Source: Andreprevotia lacus DSM 23236 (GTDB taxonomy: Bacteria > Pseudomonadota > Gammaproteobacteria > Burkholderiales > Chitinibacteraceae). From it: a DNA stretch of 64,000 nt. The notes beneath the pieces were generated by a model. That model was not told the origin of the DNA, ran no database searches, and worked only from the letters and a program-made list of their open reading frames with translations. Below are positions 25,199 through 34,066 of this stretch, one piece after another. Positions within the stretch are counted from its first letter, which is position 1; each line of letters opens with the position of its first letter. The stretch spans positions 62,001 to 126,000 of the forward strand of contig NZ_FWXD01000011.1 of NCBI RefSeq assembly GCF_900176275.1, in the 5' to 3' direction. A program made the translations under genes and the position numbers.

Positions 25199-25804
25199 TT
25201 GGAATTAGATGATTTGCGCCGCGTTGCGCACTACCTGGTGATCGATTTTGAGGCGACGTGTTGCGACCAAGGCTTGGTGCCACGTGCGCAGATGGAAATT
25301 ATTGAATTTGGCGCTGTGATGGTCGATGCGGCTACATTGCAGGTTGTGGATGAATTCGCCTGTTTCGTACAGCCGGTGCGCCATCCACGGCTAACACCGT
25401 TTTGCATTGGGCTTACATCTATTACACAGCGGGATGTCGACGAAGCATTGCCATTAGCTACGGTACTGGCTGATTTCAGAGCATGGCTGAACCAGTATCA
25501 GGATTTTGTTTTCTGCTCTTGGGGTGATTACGACCTCAAACAGTTGCAGCAGGACTGTGCTTATCACCAGTTGTCATATCCCATCAATGCGCCGCACTGC
25601 AACTTGAAGCGAGCTTTGGTTGAGCGGCAACAATTGAATGGAAAGCCCGGGCTGGGTGATGCAATTCGGCTGGCAGGCTTACGCTTTGCCGGCACGCATC
25701 ATCGTGGAATTGATGATGCCCGTAATATTGCGCGGCTTTTACCCTTTATTGTGGGTGACCAAGTGTTGCCGACAAAGTGGGAAAGGCCCCGCAAGCACAG
25801 GTGA
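25199..25804 (+). CDS. DEDDh 3'-5' exonuclease (ERI1/KapD-like)
   Basis: 201 residues with TTG start at 25199, chosen for GGGG at 25187-25190. The three exonuclease motifs are present: Exo I VIDFEAT (D16, E18), Exo II SWGDYDLKQL (D110 or D112), and Exo III THHRGIDDARN (H167 or H168, D172 or D173). The compact single-domain layout resembles the ERI1/3'hExo and KapD group, acting on structured RNA ends or other nucleic acid 3' ends. Target unknown. The gene has a hairpin-rich leader, so it might act on its own transcript (speculation). A membrane protein gene follows after 34 bp. Confidence 0.85.
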   Translation: MELDDLRRVAHYLVIDFEATCCDQGLVPRAQMEIIEFGAVMVDAATLQVVDEFACFVQPVRHPRLTPFCIGLTSITQRDVDEALPLATVLADFRAWLNQYQDFVFCSWGDYDLKQLQQDCAYHQLSYPINAPHCNLKRALVERQQLNGKPGLGDAIRLAGLRFAGTHHRGIDDARNIARLLPFIVGDQVLPTKWERPRKHR

Positions 25805-25838
25805 GCCTTATCTTGCTTCCGAATTGATTCTGCTGCAT

Positions 25839-26261
25839 ATGCTATTGAAAACAACGCGCTACTTTCGCCTTTGCTTGCTGCTTCCAATTCCGGTTTTGTT
25901 GCTGATGCTGTTGGGGCAACCACCTGCTGAGGCCATCAGCATGCTTCATGAGATCGTTGGTCCGCCTTACCTGGTGTTTGCTGCGCTGTTTGCTTGGCAA
26001 CTGGGCGGGGTGTGCTCCCTGCGCGCGTTGTGTTGGCGGTTGGGTTTGGCACCCTTGTTCTACCTGCCAGTGCAGTTTGGCTGGGTGATGGTCTGGCTGC
26101 GGTTGATTGGCCCTGATAGGCTGCTGGAGGTGGCGCCAACAATGCTGCTGTGGGTTGCTATTCCGGTATTGGTTGTAGGATACCTGTGTGGCGCGATTGC
26201 CCTGCTGGCGTACCTGCTGCTGCGGCGCGCAGGTTGGGTGCAGCCGCTGCAGCAATCATGA
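25839..26261 (+). CDS. Small four-helix membrane protein
   Basis: 140 residues from ATG 25839; no convincing Shine-Dalgarno, so translation may couple to the exonuclease gene 34 bp upstream. Hydrophobic segments are FRLCLLLPIPVLLLMLLG, YLVFAALFAWQLGGV, LFYLPVQFGWVMVWL and WVAIPVLVVGYLCGAIALL, ending in a basic LLLRRAGW tail. No family recognised. Composition is less GC-rich than core genes nearby. The following 146 bp contain no gene. Confidence 0.6.
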   Translation: MLLKTTRYFRLCLLLPIPVLLLMLLGQPPAEAISMLHEIVGPPYLVFAALFAWQLGGVCSLRALCWRLGLAPLFYLPVQFGWVMVWLRLIGPDRLLEVAPTMLLWVAIPVLVVGYLCGAIALLAYLLLRRAGWVQPLQQS

Positions 26262-26407
26262 ACACACGGTTCAATCCATCGGCATCGCAGCCACGCGCGC
26301 GCGCCACGGCAAATGCCGCTGAGCAGTCCATACTGAACGCATTGGTTTGCTGGCTCCCTGACCGCGGATGCCGCAAACAACTTCACTCGAAATCCTGAGG
26401 CAATTTC

Positions 26408-26815
26408 ATGCTTGCACCTGTGCTCGTAATGTTCCTGCTCACATTTGTTGTCTGGTTGCTGATGTATGAACGGCGTTTTCGCTACATGATGGCCGAGCGC
26501 ATCCACCCGCAACGCATTGCCACCCCTGAATCGCTGCGTGCACTGCTGCCCGATTCCGTGCTGCGCCCGGCCGATAACCTGCGCAATCTGTTCGAGCTGC
26601 CGGTGATTTTCTACGCCGCCTGTGCCATCGCGCTGGCATTGCATTTACAGGATGGCTGGCTGCACATCCTCGCATGGGGCTTTGTGCTGGGCCGTGTGGT
26701 GCACAGTGCGATTCATTGCACCATCAACCGCGTGCCGGCACGCTTTGCAGCGTATTCGCTGTCGGCCTTTCTGCTGTGGGGCTTGGTGCTGCGTCTGGCG
26801 TGGCTGGCGGCGTGA
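26408..26815 (+). CDS. MAPEG-family membrane protein
   Basis: 135 residues, ATG 26408 with GAGG 7 nt upstream. Four transmembrane segments and the family-like region RPADNLRNLFELPVIFYAACAIAL, here split by the loop, resemble MAPEG (membrane-associated eicosanoid and glutathione metabolism) proteins. VVHSAIHCTINRVPARFAAY is the other conserved MAPEG segment. Bacterial members are mostly uncharacterised, some with glutathione transferase or peroxidase activity. The stop lies 10 bp before the HD-domain gene, so the two are likely cotranscribed. Confidence 0.85.
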   Translation: MLAPVLVMFLLTFVVWLLMYERRFRYMMAERIHPQRIATPESLRALLPDSVLRPADNLRNLFELPVIFYAACAIALALHLQDGWLHILAWGFVLGRVVHSAIHCTINRVPARFAAYSLSAFLLWGLVLRLAWLAA

Positions 26816-26825
26816 GGGCAGCAGG

Positions 26826-27347
26826 ATGAACAACATCATTCGCGCGGCTTGTTTTGCGGCGCAAAAACACCGCGATCAGCGCCGCAAGGATGAAGCGGCG
26901 TTGCCGTATATCAACCACCCGCTGGCGCTGGCTGATGTGTTGTGCAATGAGGTGGATGGGGTGCCCGAGCTGGCCGTCGTGGCGGCGCTGCTGCACGACA
27001 CCATCGAAGACACCGACACCACGCCAGAAGAAATCGCCGCCGCTTTCGGCCCGCAGGTACTGGCGGTGGTGCTGGAAGTCACCGATGACCGCAGCCTGCC
27101 CAAGGCGGCGCGCAAGCAGGCGCAGATCGACCATGCGCCGCATCTGAGCCATGAAGCGCGGTTGGTAAAGCTGGCCGACAAAATCTGCAATCTGCGCGAT
27201 CTGGCGACCAGCCCGCCGGCGGGCTGGCCTTTGGCACGCAAGCAGGAATATTTTGATTGGGCGCGTGCCGTGATCGACGGCCTGCGCGGCACGCACGCCG
27301 GGCTGGAGCAATTGTTTGATGCTGCATATGCCAAACGGCCGGCGTGA
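26826..27347 (+). CDS. Single-domain HD hydrolase, MESH1/SpoT-hydrolase-like
   Basis: 173 residues from ATG 26826 with GAGGG 7 nt upstream. HD-domain metal and substrate ligands appear in the (p)ppGpp hydrolase order: H31 (NHPLALA), H57-D58 (LLHDTIED, with E61-D62), and D118-N122 (KLADKICNLRDL). There is no synthetase, TGS or ACT domain. Small alarmone hydrolases of this kind remove the 3'-pyrophosphate of ppGpp or act as NADPH phosphatases. It is cotranscribed with a MAPEG membrane protein, a link with no known meaning. Confidence 0.85.
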   Translation: MNNIIRAACFAAQKHRDQRRKDEAALPYINHPLALADVLCNEVDGVPELAVVAALLHDTIEDTDTTPEEIAAAFGPQVLAVVLEVTDDRSLPKAARKQAQIDHAPHLSHEARLVKLADKICNLRDLATSPPAGWPLARKQEYFDWARAVIDGLRGTHAGLEQLFDAAYAKRPA

Positions 27348-27520
27348 ATGACTGAAAGTGGCGCGTCTGCGATGCGCCGCTCACCACTCACTCGCTGTGC
27401 AGCGTTCTATCAAATACATACATAAGACTGATATGAAACACTCGGTCACTGCTTAACAAGCTTTCTTTCATCTTTCTGCTATGGTGTTTTCTGAACAGGA
27501 ACCCAACCGGTGAGGAAACC

Positions 27521-29755
27521 ATGGCAGCAAAGTCGCAGACGAAGGCAGTGTTTCAGCATGTAGCGTTGTATGGTCAGAGCGCCAAGGAAAACCCTGATTT
27601 CCGTGGCCCGGTGCCGGAGGATTTCACCTTCAATTCACCGGTCGGCCTGTGCATGGACCGGCAGCAGCACGTGTGGGTCTGTGACACCGGCAACAACCGT
27701 GTGCTGGTGCTGGACAAGACACTGACACGCATCATCCGCGTGCTGTATGCCCCGGCGCCCGCCGACAAGGGTGAGGGCAAGGTGCCGTTCCGCATGCCTT
27801 TCCACGTGCACCCGCACCCGCAGAAAAACCTGGTCTACATCACCGATATGGGCAACTCGCGCGTGGTGGTCATGGCGTACGAGGGAGAGCGCATCGACTT
27901 CGAGTTTGCCTTTGGCAACCGCGAGGAAAACGGCGGCGCGCCGCTGCAAGACCCGAACGGTGTCACCGTGGTGATGCAGCGCGACGGCGGCTATTCCATC
28001 CACGTCAACGACGAATTCTTCCATACCGAAACCGACAAGATGCGCAATCGTTGCGTGCGCTATGACGAGCACGGCCGCTATGTGAACGAGTTCCGCACGC
28101 TGATCGACCCGGATGGCACGCGGCATGACCTGTACTGGCCGCAGGGGCTGAGCTCTGACCTGGAGGGCAGCCTGTATATCGCCAATACCGGTAGCTATGA
28201 AATCCTCAAGTGCCCGGCCAATGCGCCGATCAACGAGCACTATGAAATGAAGGCCGAAAAGCCGGTGGTCAACCACTGCTTTGGCCAGCCCACCGGTGTG
28301 GGCATGCTCAACATCATGCGTTACGTCGGCGTGATCGGCGAACGCGTGTTCGTCCCCGATCACGTGCTCAACACCATCAGCGTCTACAGCCTGGATGGCC
28401 GGCTTGAATCCACGCTGGCCGGCGTGCGCCCGAGCTGGAACCACGGCGACGAGCCGGTGCACTCGCTGACCGACCCGATCTACTACGCCATGGAAGATGC
28501 CGCACTGCTCAACCCCTATGTGATCTGCCAGGGGGAAGAGGATGATATTTTCTATATCAGCGAGCCGTTCTCGTCGCGCGTGGCCAAGCTGCGTATTCCG
28601 CACCTGGATCGCCGCTTTCCTGAAGCGCAGATGATTGCCACACTGGGTGCGCGCCGCGATATGCCGGGCAACCGTCGCATCGATCCGCAATTCAACTGTG
28701 TCACCGCCGTCACCAACCTGTTGCCGCCGGCCAATCCGCCAGTTGCCGGCAAGGTCGATGCCGAGCTGCCTGATTACCTCAAGTACAACCCCTTCCTGCA
28801 ATGGTATGAGCAAGCCAGCCAGAACATGCAGCAGGCCTATCGCTTCTGGTTTGGCGATGCGAACAAACTGGCGCCAGCCGCGCTGTCCGGCTTGCCGCTG
28901 AAAGACCTGCAGCTCACCGTCGATGCTGGTAACTGGCGCATCAAGGGCTATCGCGAGCGCGAGGAAGACTTCCAGGCCATCCCCGGCAATCTGGTCGAGG
29001 GCTATTTCCTGGCCGGCAACCTGGGCGTGGCGGTCTACCACCCCAAGGTGCCGCTGTTCGGCCAGCTTTGCCCGGGCACACCGCTGGTGCTGGTGGACAA
29101 CTTCAACTTCGGCACCGTCACCATGTACCAGATCGGCCCGTTCGGCCATCTGCTCAACTATGGCATCCCGTTCGGCATGTATGGCAAGGGTGATGGCTGC
29201 ATGCGCGGCCCGCAGGGCATGGCGGTCAGCGATGCCGGCGAGGTGTTCATTGTGGACTCGCTCAACTGCCGCATAGCCAAATGGCAGATCCTGCCCACCG
29301 GGTTGGTTGTCTTCGTGAAAAACTTCATTTGGGAAGGCGAGCATGATCAGGCCGCCTTCACCCCCACCGACGTTGCGCTGGACAGCCAGAACCGCGTGCT
29401 GGTCACCGACCAGTTCAACAACCGCGTGTGTTGCTTTGACCGCAACGGCAAATCATTGTGGGCCTGCGGCCGCGAAGGCTACTGGGAAGAGGGCCAGCCG
29501 GATGGTGAAAAGCTGATGCTGCCGACCAGTCTGGCGGTCGATGGTGACAAACTCATCCTCAACGATCTGGTCAACCGCGCACTCAAGCTGTTCCGCATTG
29601 ACGAAAACGGCCTGACCTTCCTGGGCGGCATCTCGTTGTTCAAGCTGCACCTGGATCAGGGGGGGGTGTGGATGCCGTACTTCATGCATGCGCATGACGG
29701 GCAGGTGCAGATTGCAGATTCGACCTACAACGTGGTGCAGGTGTTTGCTTACTGA
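27521..29755 (+). CDS. Large NHL-repeat protein, unknown function
   Basis: 744 residues, ATG 27521 after GAGG. No signal peptide, so probably cytoplasmic. NHL-type beta-propeller repeats occur in two blocks: N-terminal (SPVGLCMDRQQHVWVCDTG, NLVYITDMGNSRVVVM, GSLYIANTGSYEILKC) and C-terminal (GPQGMAVSDAGEVFIVDS, PTDVALDSQNRVLVTDQF, PTSLAVDGDKLILND). Between them lies a 200-residue region without clear repeats (about 400-600). NHL propellers usually bind protein, RNA or ligands. Some are hydrolytic, but no active site is recognisable. The stop overlaps the start of a secreted Ca-motif protein gene (TGATG), indicating coupled translation. Confidence 0.8.
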   Translation: MAAKSQTKAVFQHVALYGQSAKENPDFRGPVPEDFTFNSPVGLCMDRQQHVWVCDTGNNRVLVLDKTLTRIIRVLYAPAPADKGEGKVPFRMPFHVHPHPQKNLVYITDMGNSRVVVMAYEGERIDFEFAFGNREENGGAPLQDPNGVTVVMQRDGGYSIHVNDEFFHTETDKMRNRCVRYDEHGRYVNEFRTLIDPDGTRHDLYWPQGLSSDLEGSLYIANTGSYEILKCPANAPINEHYEMKAEKPVVNHCFGQPTGVGMLNIMRYVGVIGERVFVPDHVLNTISVYSLDGRLESTLAGVRPSWNHGDEPVHSLTDPIYYAMEDAALLNPYVICQGEEDDIFYISEPFSSRVAKLRIPHLDRRFPEAQMIATLGARRDMPGNRRIDPQFNCVTAVTNLLPPANPPVAGKVDAELPDYLKYNPFLQWYEQASQNMQQAYRFWFGDANKLAPAALSGLPLKDLQLTVDAGNWRIKGYREREEDFQAIPGNLVEGYFLAGNLGVAVYHPKVPLFGQLCPGTPLVLVDNFNFGTVTMYQIGPFGHLLNYGIPFGMYGKGDGCMRGPQGMAVSDAGEVFIVDSLNCRIAKWQILPTGLVVFVKNFIWEGEHDQAAFTPTDVALDSQNRVLVTDQFNNRVCCFDRNGKSLWACGREGYWEEGQPDGEKLMLPTSLAVDGDKLILNDLVNRALKLFRIDENGLTFLGGISLFKLHLDQGGVWMPYFMHAHDGQVQIADSTYNVVQVFAY

Positions 29756-30423
29756 TGTGGTATGCTTATTTGTACAAAAAGCTGAAGCGCAATTTGCTAT
29801 CTATGTTGCTGGCCGGGTTTGCGGTTTGTGCAAACCCGGTTCTAGCGGGGCCTGCGCCAGCGCTTCTGGCACAAGCCAAAGCCGCATTTGAGCATTACGC
29901 CCCTGGAGCGCATTTTCATGAGGACGCCACGGCCTTCGGGGATATCAATGGTGATGGAATCACGGATTTTGCCACCTTCCTCGGAGACCCCAATTACAAC
30001 GATCATGGCGTTGAAGATGTAAAGGTGTTGGTGTTTCTGGGTGCGAAAGACCACACCTTCAGCTTGCTTGAGGCCTCACGAGCTTTACCCGGACATGAAC
30101 GCATTTTCTATGTAGTGGATATTAAACGGCAGTCTGTTTTTGTTCATAGTGATGGCTCGGGTGGCTGTTGTTCGCACTGGGGGATGGAACTTCAATTCAG
30201 GCAGCAAGCGAGCAGACTGATGCTCATCGGCTTGGAATCCGTCAACGTCTATGTGGATGGCAGCGATGAGCAGGAAAGCGGAACCAGCGCCAACCTGTTG
30301 ACGGGCAAAGTGATTGATTGGTCCGGCTCCGGCAAGGCCAGGCGTGAGAAAAAGCGGGTGCTGACTGGGCTGAAACCAGTGTCGTTTGCCGAGTTTGACT
30401 ACCGCCACTTGCCGGTTGAATAG
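29755..30423 (+). CDS. Secreted protein with FG-GAP/EF-hand-like calcium motif
   Basis: 222 residues, ATG 29755 overlapping the upstream TGA. A basic N-terminus then hydrophobic stretch (LLSMLLAGFAVCANPVLAG) predicts a signal peptide. DINGDGITDFATF near residue 63 is a canonical FG-GAP/VCBS-type calcium-binding loop. GSGGCCSHWG contains vicinal cysteines. The remainder is beta-rich without a named family. Coupling to the cytosolic NHL-repeat gene is unexplained. Composition is lower in GC than the NHL gene, so the pair may be a recent association. Confidence 0.7.
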   Translation: MWYAYLYKKLKRNLLSMLLAGFAVCANPVLAGPAPALLAQAKAAFEHYAPGAHFHEDATAFGDINGDGITDFATFLGDPNYNDHGVEDVKVLVFLGAKDHTFSLLEASRALPGHERIFYVVDIKRQSVFVHSDGSGGCCSHWGMELQFRQQASRLMLIGLESVNVYVDGSDEQESGTSANLLTGKVIDWSGSGKARREKKRVLTGLKPVSFAEFDYRHLPVE

Positions 30424-30469
30424 GCTTGGCTGGTTTGGCCACAACGATCTGCGGGGAGGCATTCCAAAC

Positions 30470-30496
30470 GGCACGGGGTGGCGAACCACCCCTGCC
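30470..30496. terminator. Hairpin terminator between convergent genes
   Basis: GGGGTGG (30475-30481), CGAA loop, CCACCCC (30486-30492), extended by GGCA/TGCC across a bulged C. It lies between the Ca-motif protein and PLD genes. Only a short T-run follows. Confidence 0.5.
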
Positions 30497-30515
30497 ATTT
30501 GAGGAGTAGACGCAC

Positions 30516-32240
30516 TCAGGACGAAAACAACTGCCTGTCCTTGGCCTTTTGCGAATCAGCTGCGTAGAAATCGGCAAACCATGCCGGCTGGCCGCTGATG
30601 GCTGTGGGTTTGCGCAAGGTCAGCGCCTTGGGGGCGGTTTGCGGGTTGTTGGCCAGCGCCTGCTGCATGGCAGTGCGGAAGTGCAGGTGGTCGAACATGC
30701 GCAGCGCTTCGATGGCGTAGCTGGTGGCAATGCGCTGATCCTGAATCATCACCAGATTGTCGCCGTTGCCTTCCTCGCCGCTGGGCGAGAGGTTGGACGA
30801 GCCGGTAAACACGCGCGCCGTGGGCAGGTTGAAGTCGGTGACGACGAATTTGTGGTGGATATGGATGCCGGCGCCGCCCGACCATTCGCTCTTGAACGGC
30901 TCGGGCGCTTTGGCCGACAGATAGGCAAAATCGACCACGCCTTGCGTGTGATCCGGCTTGTTCACGATCAGGCCAGTATCGCTGTTGACCACACCGTAGC
31001 TGAACAGCGGGCTGTCCATCAGCCGGTCCAGTGCCTCACGGGTGGGGCCGGTCTTGATCTGGTTGAGGAAGGCAATCGAATACAGCACCGATGATGACGC
31101 CTGATCGATGGCTGCGGCCAGCGGGTTGAGCGATAGACCGCTATCACGGTGCGGCGAAAAGCAGAACTGCAGCGATGGCTGGCCGGGGGCGGCCTGCACC
31201 AGATGCCATTGCAGCGCCAGCGGGTTGTTGGCAAAGCCGGCCGGGTTGCTGAAGGCCTGCTCGAACACATTGGCAAACAGCGCTGCAGCAGCGGGCGATT
31301 GCACCACGATGACGTTATTGGCCTGGATATACAGGCCACGGAAGCTGAAATTGGTGGAGCCGAACAGCACCTTCTCGGGTGTGCCCTTGCGCTTTACGAT
31401 CAGCACCTTGTGGTGTTGCAGCCCCTGAAAGTGGGTGCGGCGCACATTGCCGGCACCGGCCGAGGCGGCGAAACGTGCGGCGGCCTGGCTCTCTGCGCTG
31501 TGGGCAGGGGCATGGCTGCCCGAGTCATCAATCACGGCGCGCAGGCGAGGGCCCAGATCGGCCAGCCGGGCCACCAGATCGGGCTCGTTCAGGTCGTAGG
31601 CCAGCAGTTCGATGCTCAGGTCGGTATTGGCCACGGCTTCGTCGAGCACGCCCTTGATCAGTTCCAGTGCCTCGAAACCCAGCCAGGTATAGGCATCTGC
31701 ATCGGTCTTGTGGAAAGCCAGCCCGTCGTCGGCCTGAGCGGGGATCAGCTGTGGCTTGGTGCCATATCTGTCGCTGAACGCCTGCGACGATGCAAAGTTG
31801 CGCGTGAAGCCAACATCCAGAAAATCAGCGTAGGTGACCGGGTCCAGCGACAGGCCGAGCGTGAGCTGGCTGCCGGCCACCAGCTTGCCGTCCTGCGGCA
31901 TGTGCATCTTGGTGACGCGATAGCGGTATTCACCCGGCTGCTGCTCGGCAGGAAAGTCGATCCAGCGAAAGCGCTGGAACGGCGCCTCCAGCGACGAGTA
32001 CAGCCGTGCGCCGGTGACGGCTTCATGCGTTGGCTTGTCGTAGCTGAAGTTGAGCCGGTTGGGCAGCGGTTTGAACTCGTTGCTGTCCGGCGCCTGTACC
32101 TCAATGGCAAAGCCGGCCAGATCATCCTCGGGCTGGGCAACATCCAGCCCTAGCAAGCACATGCGCTCGCCGCGCCAGAGCTTGAGCTTGAAGCCGTCTT
32201 TTTCATCCTGCGCGCTGAAATCACTCATCTCGTCACCCAT
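30516..32240 (-). CDS. Phospholipase D-like protein
   Basis: 574 residues (ATG 32238-32240; ATG at 32226-32228 is an equally plausible start giving 570). Two HKD motifs are present: QHHKVLIVKRKG with FGSTNFS, and IHHKFVVTDFN with TGSSNLS. This defines a complete two-domain PLD-superfamily active site. About 200 N-terminal residues precede the first domain and look beta-rich (YRYRVTKMHMPQDGKL). No signal peptide is evident. Substrate could be a phospholipid or nucleic acid. Standalone cytoplasmic PLD proteins are sometimes effectors or nucleases, but no secretion genes are adjacent. Confidence 0.8.
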   Translation of the reverse strand: MGDEMSDFSAQDEKDGFKLKLWRGERMCLLGLDVAQPEDDLAGFAIEVQAPDSNEFKPLPNRLNFSYDKPTHEAVTGARLYSSLEAPFQRFRWIDFPAEQQPGEYRYRVTKMHMPQDGKLVAGSQLTLGLSLDPVTYADFLDVGFTRNFASSQAFSDRYGTKPQLIPAQADDGLAFHKTDADAYTWLGFEALELIKGVLDEAVANTDLSIELLAYDLNEPDLVARLADLGPRLRAVIDDSGSHAPAHSAESQAAARFAASAGAGNVRRTHFQGLQHHKVLIVKRKGTPEKVLFGSTNFSFRGLYIQANNVIVVQSPAAAALFANVFEQAFSNPAGFANNPLALQWHLVQAAPGQPSLQFCFSPHRDSGLSLNPLAAAIDQASSSVLYSIAFLNQIKTGPTREALDRLMDSPLFSYGVVNSDTGLIVNKPDHTQGVVDFAYLSAKAPEPFKSEWSGGAGIHIHHKFVVTDFNLPTARVFTGSSNLSPSGEEGNGDNLVMIQDQRIATSYAIEALRMFDHLHFRTAMQQALANNPQTAPKALTLRKPTAISGQPAWFADFYAADSQKAKDRQLFSS

Positions 32241-32481
32241 GCTGTTGGCGTATCCGTCTGAACATAGATGCTGTCGGCATGATGGTCAAACATCTTGTTT
32301 TTACGAAAAATTTTGCCAGTTCTTGTGAGTAAAGATGAAATTTCAGTGAAATGCTGCGGGCTCATCATGGCAGGCTGATTTGATGGGCAGCGGTGGGCGA
32401 TGCAGCAATATTTTGCGTCGTGCGATCCGTTTTGCGCTGCCGTTTCGTCTAGCAGGTGTCCATATGAACAGGAGACACCCC

Positions 32482-32802
32482 ATGGCGACCAACCCCATCA
32501 TTCTGATCAACCGCTTGCAGGTCGAACCGGCCAATCAGGCTGCGCTGCTTGCTTTGCTGCAGCAGAACATCGACACCGTCATCCGCACCCTGGCCGGCTG
32601 GCGGCGCACGCGCCTGATTGCCGCGCCGGATGGCAGCGCAGTGATCATCTATTCGGAATGGGATAGCCCGGCTGCCGTCGAGACCATGCGGGCCGACCCG
32701 CGCATGCAGGCGTATTTTCCGCAGATATTGGCGCTGGCGCGCTTTGATGCCATGTCGGGCGAACTGGCTTTCAGTGCGGAACGTGAAAACGCGCTTGCAT
32801 AA
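32482..32802 (+). CDS. Antibiotic-biosynthesis-monooxygenase (ABM) domain protein
   Basis: 106 residues from ATG 32482, with AGGAG at 32470-32474. The ferredoxin-like ABM fold is indicated by INRLQVEPANQAALLALL, IRTLAGWRRTRLIAAPDG, AVIIYSEWDSPAAVETM and RADPRMQAYF. Such small dimeric proteins oxidise quinol-type compounds or are heme or stress related. Role here unknown. It precedes an ECF sigma factor gene by 161 bp on the same strand, so sigma-dependent expression is possible. Confidence 0.75.
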   Translation: MATNPIILINRLQVEPANQAALLALLQQNIDTVIRTLAGWRRTRLIAAPDGSAVIIYSEWDSPAAVETMRADPRMQAYFPQILALARFDAMSGELAFSAERENALA

Positions 32803-32963
32803 GTGCCACTTGGTTTTGCCGGGCGATGGCGGCAGCTTTGCCATTCCCCGGCAGACTGTATCGCGAGGTACCTGCGTGCTCCCGCCGGGCAGACACATAT
32901 CTTCATCAACGCTATCTTGGCAGTTTGGCCAGATGACCATCGGAAGGGGCTGGTAAACAAGCC

Positions 32964-33830
32964 ATGAGTGAAGCGGATTTCGAAGCGCGCCTGCGGGCGC
33001 TGCGGCCACGGCTGCATCGCTACTGCGCGCGCATGACCGGCTCGGCCATTGATGGCGAGGACGTGCTGCAGGACGCGCTGGTCAAGGCGCTGCACGCGCA
33101 GGCCGACGGTGCAATGGTGGACAACCTTGGCGGCTGGCTGCTGCGCATTGCGCACAACTGCTGTCTGGATTTCCTGCGCCGCCGCGCGCGTGTCGAACTG
33201 GTGCCGCTGGATGAAGGTATGGCCCATGCCGCACGGCCTGACACCGATATCGTCACGCTCGGTTTTCATGCCTTTCTGCAACTGCCCGAGTTGCAACGCT
33301 GCGCCGTCATCCTCAAGGATGTGCTCGGCCATACGGTGGAGGAGATTGCTGCCATCGCCGGCAGCACCCCGGCGGCGGCCAAATCGGCACTGCAGCGCGG
33401 CCGCAGTACATTGCGGCAACGTGCCGCAAAGCCCATCGCCACACCAGCGCGCGCCGATGCTGAAAAACTGGCCAGCTATGTACAGCTCTTCCAGCAAGGC
33501 GACTTTGACGCCATCCGCGCGCTGCTGGCCGAAGACGTGCAACTGGAGCTGGTCAACCGCCTCAAACTCGCCGGCCGCGAGCAAATTGCCCCGTATTTCA
33601 GCCGCTATGCTGCAGAACCGAAATGGTGCTACGCCTTAGGCACGTTCGAGCAGCACCCGGCCATGCTGGTCTACGACCACACCCGGCCCGATCAACCGGC
33701 GCATATGGTGCTGCTTGAATGGCGGCAAGGCCGGATTGCCAGCATTCGGGATTTTCTGTTTGCGGCTTATGTGCTGGATGGGGCGGCGTGGCGCAAGCTG
33801 CAGGGGCGATTGGAAATCACGACAGAATGA
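32964..33830 (+). CDS. ECF sigma factor with SnoaL-like C-terminal domain
   Basis: 288 residues. Sigma-70 region 2 (about 10-75) includes DVLQDALVKALHAQ and GGWLLRIAHNCCLDFLRRR. Region 4 (about 105-150) includes LPELQRCAVILKDVLGHTVEEIAAIAG. From about residue 160 an NTF2/SnoaL-like domain follows (LASYVQLFQQGDFDAIRALLAEDVQLEL), as in the SigJ/ECF41 and ECF56 groups, where this domain modulates the sigma factor instead of a separate anti-sigma. No anti-sigma gene is adjacent, in keeping with that. The upstream ABM-domain gene is a candidate target. Its 3' end overlaps a convergent small gene by 14 bp. Confidence 0.85.
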   Translation: MSEADFEARLRALRPRLHRYCARMTGSAIDGEDVLQDALVKALHAQADGAMVDNLGGWLLRIAHNCCLDFLRRRARVELVPLDEGMAHAARPDTDIVTLGFHAFLQLPELQRCAVILKDVLGHTVEEIAAIAGSTPAAAKSALQRGRSTLRQRAAKPIATPARADAEKLASYVQLFQQGDFDAIRALLAEDVQLELVNRLKLAGREQIAPYFSRYAAEPKWCYALGTFEQHPAMLVYDHTRPDQPAHMVLLEWRQGRIASIRDFLFAAYVLDGAAWRKLQGRLEITTE

Positions 33831-34050
33831 TGGTTCCCCCGATGATCAGCAGGATGGCCACGCCCAAGGCGATGTAGAAGTGCCAGATTAAACCTGTCTG
33901 GCGCAGCGCAATCATGCCGGCCGGGCTGATCGACTCTGGTTGCAACCCCAAAGCAATGCATCGCCGGCGAATGAACATAGGGTAGATTTTGAAAGTAATG
34001 TAGAAGAGCGTAATTCCGCCCATCAGCATCCAGCCAGCCAGTTTTTCCAT
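33817..34050 (-). CDS. Small two-helix membrane protein
   Basis: 77 residues, ATG 34048-34050. Two hydrophobic helices (LMGGITLFYITFKIYPMF and LIWHFYIALGVAILLIIGG) separated by a basic, soluble loop. The Shine-Dalgarno is weak. It overlaps the convergent ECF gene by 14 bp. No family recognised. It lies downstream of the broken pseudopilin-like gene. Confidence 0.55.
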   Translation of the reverse strand: MEKLAGWMLMGGITLFYITFKIYPMFIRRRCIALGLQPESISPAGMIALRQTGLIWHFYIALGVAILLIIGGTIILS

Positions 34051-34066
34051 GTGCTTGTGTTCACTT

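Noticed and set aside
27635-29344. Minus-strand open frame opposite the NHL-repeat gene
   Set aside because: Shadow frame; the plus strand has a ribosome site and repeated NHL motifs.
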